A program made the translations under genes and the position numbers. Positions 1-8,879 of a stretch of DNA of 42,702 nt are shown here, in pieces. Where the stretch lies: positions 1 to 42,702 of the forward strand of contig JAFWES010000019.1 of NCBI GenBank assembly GCA_017512805.1. Reading direction: 5' to 3'. Under the pieces are notes generated by a model that did no database searches, had not been told where the DNA came from, and was given only the letters and a program-made list of their open reading frames with translations. This DNA comes from Clostridia bacterium. GTDB lineage: Bacteria; Bacillota; Clostridia; Christensenellales; Aristaeellaceae. Numbering within the stretch: position 1 is the first letter of the stretch; the number at the start of each line of letters is the position of its first letter.

Positions 1-96
1 CTTTTGAGGCCATTCCAATCATCCCTTTGCACATATGGTTGCGATGGGAACAGTATACCCAAAATGACTATGAAAAGCAAGAACCAATTCTCCTGA

Positions 97-125
97 TTGA
101 TCCCGGCGGGTAAATGGGATATAAT
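97..125 (+). promoter_or_regulatory. Sigma70-type promoter for the alpha-galactosidase gene
   Basis: TTGATC (97-102), a 17-base spacer and a perfect TATAAT (120-125) lie about 105 bases before the start codon. The leader contains a GC-rich hairpin near 149-175. Bases 1-96 hold no gene or element that I can recognise. Confidence 0.6.
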
Positions 126-229
126 AAAAAAAACAGCTTCCCGCCGGTGCCGGCCGCTTCGCCGCTGGCCGGGATCGGAACAAGGAAGCCCTTCGCTTCA
201 TGCCCGCAAATGGTAAGGAGGAACAGAGA

Positions 230-1489
230 ATGTCCGGAATCATGACCTCTGTCACAGCCGCGCAAGTCCCGCCCATGGGATGGAACAGCTGGGACTGCTA
301 CGGCGCCGCCGTCACGGAAAGCACCGTTCGGAAAAACGCCGAGTATATGGCGCACTATTTGAAGCCCTTCGGCTGGGAGTATGTGGTGGTGGATATCCAG
401 TGGTATCAGCCCACCGCCTCCTCCCATGAATACGAACCCTTCGCCGATCTGTGCATGGATGCCTTCGGCCGCCTTCTTCCCGCGGAAAACCGCTTCCCGT
501 CCGCTGCCGGTGGAAAGGGGTTTCAGCCCCTGGCGGACTTCATTCACTCCCTGGGGCTGAAGTTTGGCATTCATATCATGCGGGGTCTGCCCCGGATGGC
601 TGCCCACCGGCATCTGCCGATTCAGGGCAGCGGCTTCACCTGCGCCGATGCGGCCCATCCCAACTCCGTGTGCGCCTGGAACCCGGACATGTACGGGCTG
701 AAGGCGGATCTTCCGGCGGCCCGAGCCTATTACGACAGCATTTTCCGTCTCTATGCCCAGTGGGGCGTGGACTTTGTGAAATGTGACGACATCGCCCGGG
801 AATATCCCCACTGCAGAAGGGAAATCGAGCTGATTTCCGAGGCCTGCCGTTCCTGCGGGAGGGACATCGTGCTGAGCCTGTCCCCCGGCCCCGCCCCGCT
901 CGCTGAGGCGGAGCATCTGAAACGGTATGCCAATATGTGGCGGATGACCGACGATTTCTGGGATGACTGGGCGCTGCTGAAGGGCATGTTCGAGCGGGCG
1001 GAAAAATGGTGCGTACACTCCGCGCCCGGCCACTGGCCCGACGCGGATATGCTGCCCGTGGGCGCCCTGCGGCAGTGCTATGCCGATAAGGGCTGGACCC
1101 GTTTGACCCAGGCCGAGCAGCGCACCATGATGACCCTGTGGTGTATCATGCGATCCCCCCTGATGATCGGCGGGGATCTGCCGCAGAACGATCCCTTCAC
1201 CCTTTCCCTCCTGACCAACGAAAAGGTGCTCGCCCTGGAAAAGGAAAGCTGGTGCGCCCATCCCCTGCGGACCACGGAAGATGAGTCCCTGTGGGTCGCG
1301 GACGCGAAGGACGGCAGCGGATCCTGGCTGGCCGCCTTCAACCTCTCCGATCAGGATCGGGAAATCCTCCTCCCGGAGCCGGAGGCGCCGTTCCGCTCCG
1401 CGCAAGAGCTGTGGACCGGCCAAAAACAAATCGGCCGCTCCGTCTCCCTCGCCCCGCACGACGCCGCGGTCTGGAAGCTCACCCGCTGA
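230..1489 (+). CDS. Alpha-galactosidase, glycoside hydrolase family 27
   Basis: Retaining alpha-galactosidase that releases terminal alpha-linked galactose from melibiose- or raffinose-type oligosaccharides or galactomannan side chains. The start at 230 is chosen over the ATG at 200 because AAGGAGG (215-221) sits 8 bases before it, giving 419 residues, normal for a GH27 catalytic barrel plus a beta-sandwich. Visible motifs are PPMGWNSWDCYG at residues 14-25, the VKCDD segment with the likely nucleophile Asp186, and RMTDD with the likely acid/base Asp241. No signal peptide is seen, so it probably acts in the cytoplasm on imported oligosaccharides. It faces the ytfQ-type importer operon convergently, and both fit galactoside use. 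Family call is firm; the substrate is inferred. Confidence 0.92.
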   Translation: MSGIMTSVTAAQVPPMGWNSWDCYGAAVTESTVRKNAEYMAHYLKPFGWEYVVVDIQWYQPTASSHEYEPFADLCMDAFGRLLPAENRFPSAAGGKGFQPLADFIHSLGLKFGIHIMRGLPRMAAHRHLPIQGSGFTCADAAHPNSVCAWNPDMYGLKADLPAARAYYDSIFRLYAQWGVDFVKCDDIAREYPHCRREIELISEACRSCGRDIVLSLSPGPAPLAEAEHLKRYANMWRMTDDFWDDWALLKGMFERAEKWCVHSAPGHWPDADMLPVGALRQCYADKGWTRLTQAEQRTMMTLWCIMRSPLMIGGDLPQNDPFTLSLLTNEKVLALEKESWCAHPLRTTEDESLWVADAKDGSGSWLAAFNLSDQDREILLPEPEAPFRSAQELWTGQKQIGRSVSLAPHDAAVWKLTR

Positions 1490-1496
1490 AGCGGCG

Positions 1497-1524
1497 GGCC
1501 GACCGGCTTCAGCCCCGGTCGGCC
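1497..1524. terminator. Hairpin at the convergent alpha-galactosidase/permease junction
   Basis: A 10-bp perfect stem (GGCCGACCGG / CCGGTCGGCC, loop 1507-1514) lies between the converging genes and overlaps the last codons of the minus-strand permease. There is no clear U tract on either strand, so it may act as a weak bidirectional terminator or 3'-end stabiliser. Confidence 0.4.
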
Positions 1525-2591
1525 TGCATATCCTTCGTTCCGCCCTTTCCGCGCCGGTTCAGGATCACGCTCTGCAGCAGGATGAAAATGCCCAGCATGG
1601 CGCCGCTGGCCATATCCTGCCACCAGGATTCGTTCAGCGGGCTCAGTCCGATAATCTTCTGAATCGCCGCCAGGATCATGACCCCGAACAACGTGCCGAT
1701 CACATTGCCGACGCCGCCCGTCAGCAGCGTTCCGCCGATGATGGAAGCCGCGATGGCGTCCATTTCCGAGCGCATCGCAATGCTTGCGTTCGCGGCGGGT
1801 TTATGCATCAGGAAGACAAGCCCGGCCAGCCCGGCCAGCAGTCCGGAGATGACATAGCCGCGGAAGCATACGCTTTTCACATTGATGCCCAGCATCAGCG
1901 CGCTCTGCCGGTTTCCGCCCAGGGCGTATATGCCCCGGCCCAGCCGGGTATAACGCAGCATCAGCCAGACCGCCGCCACGACCGCAACGGCGATGATCGC
2001 GCCGATCTCCAGCTTGGCCGGGATCAGGTTTCCGTTCTTCGCCGTATAGCCCAGCCAGGGAATCTGCAGCTTGGTTTTCACCAGCGCCTGGAATCCCTCA
2101 TGGGTCACCTTTACAGGATTCACGCTCAGAATGGTGGTCAACCCCCTGGCCAGAAACATCCCGGCCAGGGTCACAATGAAGGGCTGGATTTCCAGATAGC
2201 TGACCATAAAGCCCTCGAACAGGCCGAAGGCCAGCCCGACGCCCAGCGCCAGCGCGACGGTCAGCAGCACGGCAAGGGTACTGTTTGCCGGCGCCGAATA
2301 CTCCAGAAACTTTGCGCACGCCATGCATGTCAGGCCGATGATTCCGCCCACGCTGATGTTAATACCCCCGCCGATCATCACCACCGTCAGCGCGCAGGCG
2401 ATGATGATCAATGCCGCGTTTTCATTGAACAAATCCAGGAACTGCTGCACCTTCTGAAAGGCGCCGCCCATGAAGATCACCGCCGCCGCGTACATGACCA
2501 CGAAGATTCCGATGGCGATGAGCGTCAGCAGGGACGCGTCGGACAGAGGCTCCCTCTGTTTCCGGCGAAGGGTCCGATTTGCTGTTGTCAT
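1509..2591 (-). CDS. yjfF: Sugar ABC transporter permease, YjfF-like
   Basis: Inner-membrane permease of the ribose/galactofuranose class (BPD_transp_2 family), 360 residues. It has a short basic N-terminus and many hydrophobic segments; the GGGINISVGGI stretch (about residues 74-84) and the GGTLLTGGVG stretch near residue 290 are typical of this family. It is the last gene of the importer operon. Its ATG overlaps the stop of the preceding permease by 4 bases, which implies translational coupling and a heterodimeric channel. In E. coli, YtfQ-YtfR-YtfT-YjfF imports galactofuranose and gene order is the same here. The yjfF assignment over ytfT rests mainly on position, and the substrate is an inference. 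Confidence 0.85.
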   Translation of the reverse strand: MTTANRTLRRKQREPLSDASLLTLIAIGIFVVMYAAAVIFMGGAFQKVQQFLDLFNENAALIIIACALTVVMIGGGINISVGGIIGLTCMACAKFLEYSAPANSTLAVLLTVALALGVGLAFGLFEGFMVSYLEIQPFIVTLAGMFLARGLTTILSVNPVKVTHEGFQALVKTKLQIPWLGYTAKNGNLIPAKLEIGAIIAVAVVAAVWLMLRYTRLGRGIYALGGNRQSALMLGINVKSVCFRGYVISGLLAGLAGLVFLMHKPAANASIAMRSEMDAIAASIIGGTLLTGGVGNVIGTLFGVMILAAIQKIIGLSPLNESWWQDMASGAMLGIFILLQSVILNRRGKGGTKDMQADRG

Positions 2592-3664
2592 GATGCCGCA
2601 CCTCCCTTGACCGCCGCGGCGCTCCTCCGGTTTCTCCAGAGGATCATCCGGTTCTTGATCACCGGAGAGCCTGCCCCAACGATGATGATGATGACCACGG
2701 CCTTGTATGCCTTGATGTTGACGGAATTGATCCCCATCGCCAGCAGGGTCACTGTCAGCATGGTGATGATATAGGCCCCCAGGATGGAACCGCTCATGCG
2801 GAATTTTCCTCCGCCCAGGCTGTTGCCGCCGATGGCCACCGCCAGGATGGCATCCATCTCGATATCGACCAGCAGCGTCTTATGGCTCACCTGGCTCATC
2901 CGGCAGGTCGCGATCACGCTGGCCACCGCCACGCACACTCCCAGCAGGCCAAAGGCAAGCATCTTCACCGCCGTGGGGCTGATCCCGTTCAGCCGGGCCG
3001 CGCCCTGATTGATGCCAACGCTCTGCGTATACAGGGCGGTATTGGTCCGCTTAAAAATCACCGCCAGAATCACCCCCACCAGGATCACCATGAACACGGG
3101 CGTGGGCACAGGGATCCCGGGAATGGTCATTCCGATGGCCGTGATGATCGGGCTGTCCACCTGCGGCGTGGCGCTGCCGGTGATCCAGTAGGCAATGGAA
3201 CGGCCGCAGGAATACAGGATCAGCGTGGCGATCATGGGCTGAATCCTGAACACGGATACCAGCGTTCCGTTGAACATCATAAAGGCGACAGCCGTGGCGA
3301 TGCAGGCCAGCGTGGCGACGGTCAGGGTGCCGGCCGTCACGTTTCCCATCCCGATCAGAAGCTTGATGAAAACGCTGGCGGAGATGGCGCCCACCGCGCC
3401 GACGGAAATGTCCTGCCCTCCGCAGGCCGCGGTCACCAGCGTCATGCCCATGGAGATGATCGCCAGTTCGCTGGCGCTGTTAATCACGCTGATGAGATTC
3501 CCTCCCAGAACGGGGTTTCCGCTGTTGTTGATGTTGACAACCACCGAAAAGAACCCCGGATCCCGGATCAGATTAAACAGAAACAGCAGCGCCAGCGCGG
3601 TCAGCGGAATGGCGAGCTGGCCGATACCCATCCGCTTCCAGATGCTCTCCTTTTTCTTATCCAT
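2588..3664 (-). CDS. ytfT: Sugar ABC transporter permease, YtfT-like
   Basis: Second membrane subunit of the same importer, 358 residues, BPD_transp_2 family. The CGGQDISVGAVGAI segment (around residues 90-103) and the IGGNSLGGG loop near residue 285 match the conserved membrane signatures of ribose-class permeases. The start overlaps the stop of the upstream ATPase gene by 8 bases and its own end overlaps the next permease by 4, so three genes are read as one coupled unit. It should pair with the 1509-2591 permease and two ATPase domains. Family call is secure; YtfT identity is by operon order. Confidence 0.86.
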   Translation of the reverse strand: MDKKKESIWKRMGIGQLAIPLTALALLFLFNLIRDPGFFSVVVNINNSGNPVLGGNLISVINSASELAIISMGMTLVTAACGGQDISVGAVGAISASVFIKLLIGMGNVTAGTLTVATLACIATAVAFMMFNGTLVSVFRIQPMIATLILYSCGRSIAYWITGSATPQVDSPIITAIGMTIPGIPVPTPVFMVILVGVILAVIFKRTNTALYTQSVGINQGAARLNGISPTAVKMLAFGLLGVCVAVASVIATCRMSQVSHKTLLVDIEMDAILAVAIGGNSLGGGKFRMSGSILGAYIITMLTVTLLAMGINSVNIKAYKAVVIIIIVGAGSPVIKNRMILWRNRRSAAAVKGGAAS

Positions 3665-5171
3665 GCTGCGCCTCCCCTCCCGCGATGGTTTCCATCACAT
3701 GCGCCTGGGTCAGTTCATCTCCCGTCAGCTCGCCCACCGTGTTGCCGTCCCGCATGACGATCAGCCGGGAACAGGTCCGAAGCATCTCCTCGATTTCGGA
3801 GGAGATGAACGTCACGCTCATGTTTTCTTCCGCCAGCTTCAATACCAGGCGCTGGATCTCCAGCTTCGTGCCCACGTCGATGCCGCGGGTGGGCTCGTCC
3901 AGAATCAGGTAGTCCGGATGGGTCAGCAGCCATCTGGCCAGAATCACCTTCTGCTGATTTCCGCCGGAAAGGCTTCCCACCGGCGTATTCTGGCTGGCGG
4001 TCTTGATGTTCAGTTCCCGGATGTATTCATCCGCGAACTTCTCCATCTCGCTCCTCTTCATCGGTTTGAAGAAGCCTCGCATGACCTGCAGCGCAAGGAT
4101 AATGTTCTCCCGTACGCTCAGCTCCGCGATGATGCCGTCCCGCTTCCGGTCCTCCGGCAGATAGCCGATCCCGTTTTTCATGGCTTCGTGCGGACCGGTA
4201 ATCCTGACCTCTTTTCCGTTCATCCTCACCTGACCGCCCGTGACCCGATCCGCGCCGAAAATCGCCCGGACGCTTTCGCTGCGCCCCGAACCCAGCAATC
4301 CCGTGAAGCCGTTGACCTCCCCTTTGCGGATCCGGAAGTCAAAGGGCTTCCGGACGACGCTGGAAAGGCCCTTCGCCTCGTACACGTTTTCCGTTCCGGC
4401 GGAAAAGGATTTGTCGGCTTTTTTCAGGTCTCCCAGATCGTTCAGGCTTTTGCCCATCATCCTGGCTACCAGCTCTACCTGCGGCAGCTCCGCGACCGGA
4501 TACTCTCCGACCAGTTCGCCGTTGCGAAGCACGGTGATCCGGTCGCTGACCTCGTAAACCTGCTCCAGGAAATGGGTCACGAAGATGATGCCGACGCCCC
4601 GGCTCTTCAGATCCCGCATCAGCCGGAACAGCATAGCCACTTCCTTTTCGTCCAGGGACGAGGTCGGCTCATCCAGGATCAGCACCTTGCAGTTCATGTC
4701 CACGGCCCGGCCGATGGCGACCATCTGCTGAACCGCCAGCGAGCAGCTGGACAGTTCCTGCTTCGGCCGGGCCGGAATCCCCAGGCTGTCCAGAATCGCG
4801 GCGGCCTTTTTCTCATATGCTTTCCAATGCACCACCGCGTCTTCGGTTCGTCCGATGAACATGTTTTCGGCCACCGTCAGATTCGGACAGAGCGTAATCT
4901 CCTGATACACGGTGCTGATGCCCGCGTTCTGCGCATCCTGCGGAGAGTGGATCGCCGCCTCCCCGTCGATTCCCTCAATATGGATGCTTCCGCTGTCCTT
5001 CTCGTAGACGCCGGTGAGCACCTTGATCAGCGTGGATTTGCCCGCGCCGTTTTCCCCCATCAGAGCATGGATTTCGCCCCGCCGCAGCGTGAAGTCCACG
5101 TTATTGAGCGCTTTGGTGCCCGGAAACAGCTTGCTGATCCCCCGCATGGTCAGAACCACGTCATTTTGCAT
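3657..5171 (-). CDS. ytfR: Sugar ABC transporter ATP-binding protein, YtfR-like
   Basis: Double-domain ATPase of the RbsA/MglA/YtfR type, 504 residues. The N-terminal domain has a full Walker A (GENGAGKST, about residues 39-47) and a Walker B LILDEPTSS. The second domain has the degenerate Walker A usual in this class (GLLGSGRSES), a complete LSGGNQQKV signature and LILDEPTRGID. It energises the two permeases encoded downstream. The start at 5171 is supported by AAAGGGG eight bases upstream. The gap to the binding-protein gene is 107 bases, which allows unequal expression of the two genes. Confidence 0.92.
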   Translation of the reverse strand: MQNDVVLTMRGISKLFPGTKALNNVDFTLRRGEIHALMGENGAGKSTLIKVLTGVYEKDSGSIHIEGIDGEAAIHSPQDAQNAGISTVYQEITLCPNLTVAENMFIGRTEDAVVHWKAYEKKAAAILDSLGIPARPKQELSSCSLAVQQMVAIGRAVDMNCKVLILDEPTSSLDEKEVAMLFRLMRDLKSRGVGIIFVTHFLEQVYEVSDRITVLRNGELVGEYPVAELPQVELVARMMGKSLNDLGDLKKADKSFSAGTENVYEAKGLSSVVRKPFDFRIRKGEVNGFTGLLGSGRSESVRAIFGADRVTGGQVRMNGKEVRITGPHEAMKNGIGYLPEDRKRDGIIAELSVRENIILALQVMRGFFKPMKRSEMEKFADEYIRELNIKTASQNTPVGSLSGGNQQKVILARWLLTHPDYLILDEPTRGIDVGTKLEIQRLVLKLAEENMSVTFISSEIEEMLRTCSRLIVMRDGNTVGELTGDELTQAHVMETIAGGEAQHG

Positions 5172-5278
5172 CCGTGCTGCCCCTTTCGTTTTTCGTCAAA
5201 AAGGCGCGGGGCCGCGCCGCGGATATTCTCCACTCGCTTCCCCGCGCCCACGCGTTTCATTGCCTGTTTTCGTTTTGA

Positions 5279-6259
5279 TTATTCGCCCAGGCCGTAGGTG
5301 TTGACGTCATCCTCGGTAATGGTGGTGGCGTCGAATCCCTTCTCCTCGTTGATGTACTGGTTCTTCTCATTCAGGCCTTCGATCTGGCCGCCGGCCTTCA
5401 GGGTCTTGATCATGCCGTCAATGACTTCCGCCTGGAAGGGGCTGCACTGTCCGTCGTAGTTCCACTCGCCGGCCAGCAGCAGGCGCAGCGCCCACTTGTT
5501 GCAGTCAAAGCCCATGATCTTCACGTCGCCTTCCACGCCGTGGGTGATGCCGGCAGCGTCCAGCGCCGCAACAACGCCGCGGGCCATACCGTCGTTCTCC
5601 GCGTACACAATGTTGAAGCTCTTGCCTTCGTTGATCGCCGCTTCGGCAATCTTCCGGGCTTCGTCTTCGCTCCAGCTGTCTCCGCCGGTGCCTTCCGCCA
5701 CGATGGTCCACTTGTCATCCGCAGCCGCTTTTTCGGCCAGAGGGGTGGAGCGGCCGATCTGGGCGTCGGAGCCCATCTGACCCTGGATGTGCAGGATGTT
5801 GTACTCTTCGAGGTTCAGGCTTTCCAGCCAGGCCACGGCGGTCTCGCCTTCCTTGGTCATGTCGGAAACAACGGCAGCCAGATACAGGGAAGGATCGCAG
5901 TCGATCATCCGGTCAAACAGGAACACGCCGATGCCGGCTTCCTGCGCGGCGGCCAGCGCTTCGTCCCAGCCGGTGGTCTCGGCGGCGGACACCAGGATGT
6001 AGTCCACGCCTTCATTCACGAACGTGTTGAAAGCATCCAGCTGCTTGTCAGCGGTGGGCGCGGTGACGAAGGAAGCGTCATATCCGTTTTCTTCGGTGAA
6101 CACCTTGTGCAGGTCATTGACGTTGGCCTCGCGGTATCCGGACTCGGACGGATCGAGATTGATGATGCCGACCTTTACCTTCGCATCGTCCGCTGCCGCG
6201 AAAGAAGCCATGCCGAGGCACAGCGCCAGGGCCAGAACCAGAGCGATCAGTTTTTTCAT
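5279..6259 (-). CDS. ytfQ: Sugar-binding protein of ABC importer, YtfQ-like
   Basis: Extracytoplasmic sugar-binding protein of the periplasmic-binding-protein type I fold (Peripla_BP_4), 326 residues. A signal peptide covers about residues 1-23 (MKK start, hydrophobic core, cleavage after FAAA); no lipobox is seen. The YREANVNDL segment resembles the E. coli YtfQ N-terminal sugar-contact region, and FLFDRMIDC and FDCNKWALRL are family landmarks. AAGGAGG lies nine bases before the ATG. It is the first gene of the transporter block and follows the sensor genes in the same direction after a 164-base gap. Galactofuranose or a related sugar is the likely ligand by homology; not proven. Confidence 0.88.
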   Translation of the reverse strand: MKKLIALVLALALCLGMASFAAADDAKVKVGIINLDPSESGYREANVNDLHKVFTEENGYDASFVTAPTADKQLDAFNTFVNEGVDYILVSAAETTGWDEALAAAQEAGIGVFLFDRMIDCDPSLYLAAVVSDMTKEGETAVAWLESLNLEEYNILHIQGQMGSDAQIGRSTPLAEKAAADDKWTIVAEGTGGDSWSEDEARKIAEAAINEGKSFNIVYAENDGMARGVVAALDAAGITHGVEGDVKIMGFDCNKWALRLLLAGEWNYDGQCSPFQAEVIDGMIKTLKAGGQIEGLNEKNQYINEEKGFDATTITEDDVNTYGLGE

Positions 6260-6350
6260 TTCAGGGATCCTCCTTCTTTTTTCAGACCGTTATCCGGTCT
6301 CTTTACGCAAAATATACACCAAAGCGGGCCGTCCGAAAATGCAGGAACAT

Positions 6351-6395
6351 CTTTTTTCGGTGTGAATTTTTTTCAACTTTGGGCCTTTTTCGGCG
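6351..6395. promoter_or_regulatory. Two direct repeats upstream of the ytfQ-like gene
   Basis: CTTTTTTCGGTG (6351-6362) and CCTTTTTCGGCG (6384-6395) are near-identical and in the same orientation, 33 bases apart (about three helical turns), 90-135 bases before the ytfQ-like start. A related ATTTTTCCGCGG follows at 6411-6422. AraC-type response regulators bind direct repeats, so these are candidate sites for the regulator at 8876-10129. The nearby -10-like TATATT lacks a good -35 box, as expected for an activated promoter. Confidence 0.3.
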
Positions 6396-6423
6396 GAAAA
6401 GTAGATTTTCATTTTTCCGCGGT

Positions 6424-7905
6424 TCAAAATGATTTTGAGCGGGAGGATTCCTCTTCTTCTATTTCCTCCGCCCTGCGGCAGGGAACCCGGAAGCTGGCCC
6501 GGGTTCCCCCGGGGCCGCTTTCGATGCTCAGCCCTCCGGGCTGGTTATAATACAGCCGAAGCCGCAGGTTCACGTTCACCAGTCCGAATCCGCCCCCGCC
6601 GGAGGACAGGGCCGGAGGCGTGCTTTCCCGCATGCTTTCCCGGACTTTCTCCAGGGTTTCCGGCGTCATGCCTTTTCCGGTATCCGATACCTCGAAAACC
6701 AGCTCTTCCCCCTCTTTCGCCCCCGTAACCCGGATCAGGCCTCCCCCGCGGGTGTTCTTGATGCCGTGATACAGCGCATTCTCCACCAGCGGCTGCAGCA
6801 GCAGCTTCAGCATATAGTACCCGCCGATTTCGTCCGGAATATCGATTTCGTAATTCAGGATATCGTGATACCGGGTCTTTTGGATGCTCAGGTATCCGGC
6901 AATATGCTTCTTTTCCTGGCTGATGGAGATCCAGTCCGCTCCGCTGCTCAGGCTGATCCGGAAAAAGTCGCTCAGGGACCTGGTCAGCTGAATCACTTCC
7001 TCCTGATCCCCTGCCTCCGCTTTCCAGACGATGGCATCCAGCGTATTGTACAGAAAATGCGGATTAATCTGCGCCTGCAGCGTCCGAAGCTCCGCCTTTT
7101 TCAATGCGCGCTCATCCTTCAGCCGCTGACGCATCATCTCTTCCAGGTTGTCCGCCATCACGTTGACCTGCCCGGTCAGATTCCACAGTTCACTGACCTG
7201 GGTCAGCGGCAGCCTGGCGCTCATGTCCCCTTCCGCCAGCTTTGCGGTCACGCTCTCCAGCTGGGCGATGGGTTCCCGGATAAACTGCGCCGTTTTTTTC
7301 CGGAACCGGGCCGTCATCACCAGCGCCGCCGCCAGCAGCAAAAGCTCCACGGCGGCTCCGGCATACGCCGCCCGGGTGATCAGCTGCACCGTCAGCGCGC
7401 CTGCCCCGATGGCTTCCGTGATGTAATCGTTCAGCATGCTGGCCACCAGGGCGGCCACATCGCGAACCTCCTGGAGAATCTTCTCGTTTTCCACCACCGG
7501 AGTCTCCCGGACGATGTTGATCCGGATCTGATCCACATACTGGCTCAGCGTGTCCATGGTCCGCCGGGCCACCACCAGCTCCAGCTGCTGGTTTCCGCCG
7601 CTCTCTTCGCTGACCCGCTCCATGGTCCGGTTCACCGTCTGAATACGGTCCATCACTCCGCTTTCCTCGGCGGTGGTTCTTCCGCTGACCATGTTCCATA
7701 CGGTCTCCGGAATCTCGGATTCCACGATGGGCTTCAGGCTGGCGATGGTGTTCATCCGCTGGTTTTCCCGGGCGTACTGCGCCGCCATCAGAATCATCAT
7801 GATCATCGCCGCAATGACCGGAATCCCCAGCAAAAGCGTCAGCCGGCGGGTCATCCGGTCCATCCGCTCGACGATGCTTCGCTCTCCCGCTCTGATCGTT
7901 CCCAT
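6424..7905 (-). CDS. LytS/YesM-type sensor histidine kinase
   Basis: Membrane sensor kinase of the His_kinase (PF06580) plus HATPase_c class, 493 residues. Transmembrane segments lie at about 21-43 and 176-198 and enclose a roughly 130-residue helical extracellular domain. A HAMP-like linker (about 198-255) is followed by the phospho-acceptor motif NPHFLYNTLD (His283), an N-box with LVENALYHGI and a G-box DTGKGM. It should phosphorylate the response regulator at 8876-10129. Only two bases separate it from the upstream sugar-binding lipoprotein gene, which probably presents bound sugar to its outer domain. The order regulator-lipoprotein-kinase-transporter mirrors the XylFII-LytS-YesN xylose sensors of clostridia. 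The signal sensed here is inferred. Confidence 0.9.
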   Translation of the reverse strand: MGTIRAGERSIVERMDRMTRRLTLLLGIPVIAAMIMMILMAAQYARENQRMNTIASLKPIVESEIPETVWNMVSGRTTAEESGVMDRIQTVNRTMERVSEESGGNQQLELVVARRTMDTLSQYVDQIRINIVRETPVVENEKILQEVRDVAALVASMLNDYITEAIGAGALTVQLITRAAYAGAAVELLLLAAALVMTARFRKKTAQFIREPIAQLESVTAKLAEGDMSARLPLTQVSELWNLTGQVNVMADNLEEMMRQRLKDERALKKAELRTLQAQINPHFLYNTLDAIVWKAEAGDQEEVIQLTRSLSDFFRISLSSGADWISISQEKKHIAGYLSIQKTRYHDILNYEIDIPDEIGGYYMLKLLLQPLVENALYHGIKNTRGGGLIRVTGAKEGEELVFEVSDTGKGMTPETLEKVRESMRESTPPALSSGGGGFGLVNVNLRLRLYYNQPGGLSIESGPGGTRASFRVPCRRAEEIEEEESSRSKSF

Positions 7906-7907
7906 CG

Positions 7908-8879
7908 TCAGTATCCTCTCGGCGCCAGCAGGCTCAGATCCTCATCATCCGTGAAGATCCGTTCCTCCGGATGAATCACCCGTTCCACCGCCTCGCCGTT
8001 TTTCAGTTTGACCGCCGTTTCCATCAGAACGCTGCCCAGTTTCGGGGTGCATTCCACAATGCAGTTGATTTTTCCTTCCTTCAGAATATCGATGGCGTCC
8101 TGCCCCCCGTCGATGGAAATCAGCAGAATGTCCTTTCCTGGCGCATAGCCCGCGGCCTCAATCTCCGGCAGCGCGCCGATGGTCATCTCGTCATTATGGC
8201 TGAACACCGCGTTGATCTGATTCCCGTGGGTCTTCAGCATCTCCCGCATGCACTCCGCTCCCCGGCTCCGCAGAAAATCCCCGTCCGCGCTGTCAAGCAC
8301 CCGCATGCGGACGTCTCCCGCGATGGTATCCATGAATCCCTGCTGCCGCTGCTTCATGGGGGTGGAGTTCTCGGTACCGCGGATTTCCACAATGTTGACC
8401 CGGTCCATTCCCAGCTGATCCGCCTTGCGGATCAGATATTCCGCCGCCATCACGCCTTCCCTGTAAAAATCGGATCCGATCTGCGCCGCGTACAGGCTGT
8501 CATCCCTGGTCTGGATCGTGCGGTCCACCAGCACCACCGGGATGCCGGCGTTTTTCGCCTCCGTCAGCACGGTGTCCCATCCCTCCTCCACGATGGGGGA
8601 GAAGGCGATCACGTCCACCCGGTAGGCAATCAGGCTGCGGATATCCGCGATCTGCTTCTCCTGCTTCTGATTGGCGTTTTTCATCATCAGGCTGATGCCG
8701 CAAGCCTCCGCCTGTTCCTCAATATCCTTCGTGTTGCCGATCCGGAAGGAGCTCTCCGATCCCAGCTGGCTGAACCCCAGCAGCAGCTTCGGTTCCTCCG
8801 CGGTTTCCTGCTTTCCGCCGCATCCGGTCAGGCCCAGCAATACGGTCAGCATCAGCGCCAAACAAACCGCTTTTCTCAT
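7908..8879 (-). CDS. Sugar-binding lipoprotein, probable sensor subunit
   Basis: A second periplasmic-binding-protein type I family member (323 residues), here a lipoprotein: the signal peptide ends in LTGC with lipid-attachable Cys20. The body carries the same landmarks as the YtfQ-like protein (FSQLGSESSFR, VLVDRTI, FSHNDEMTIGALPEIEAAG, ISIDGGQDA). It lies between the regulator and kinase genes: its ATG overlaps the regulator stop by 4 bases and its stop is 2 bases from the kinase start. There is no transporter subunit directly beside it. The placement argues that it is the ligand-sensing partner of the kinase and not a transport component. It could still feed the YtfRT-YjfF importer as an alternative binding protein. 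Confidence 0.87.
   Translation of the reverse strand: MRKAVCLALMLTVLLGLTGCGGKQETAEEPKLLLGFSQLGSESSFRIGNTKDIEEQAEACGISLMMKNANQKQEKQIADIRSLIAYRVDVIAFSPIVEEGWDTVLTEAKNAGIPVVLVDRTIQTRDDSLYAAQIGSDFYREGVMAAEYLIRKADQLGMDRVNIVEIRGTENSTPMKQRQQGFMDTIAGDVRMRVLDSADGDFLRSRGAECMREMLKTHGNQINAVFSHNDEMTIGALPEIEAAGYAPGKDILLISIDGGQDAIDILKEGKINCIVECTPKLGSVLMETAVKLKNGEAVERVIHPEERIFTDDEDLSLLAPRGY

Noticed and set aside
68-1459. 463-codon open frame antisense to the alpha-galactosidase
   Set aside because: GC-rich shadow frame with no domain; the plus strand encodes a clear GH27 enzyme with promoter and ribosome site.
3270-5297. 675-codon plus-strand open frame opposite the ytfR-type ATPase
   Set aside because: His/Gln/Arg-rich translation with no motif; it mirrors a real ATPase gene.
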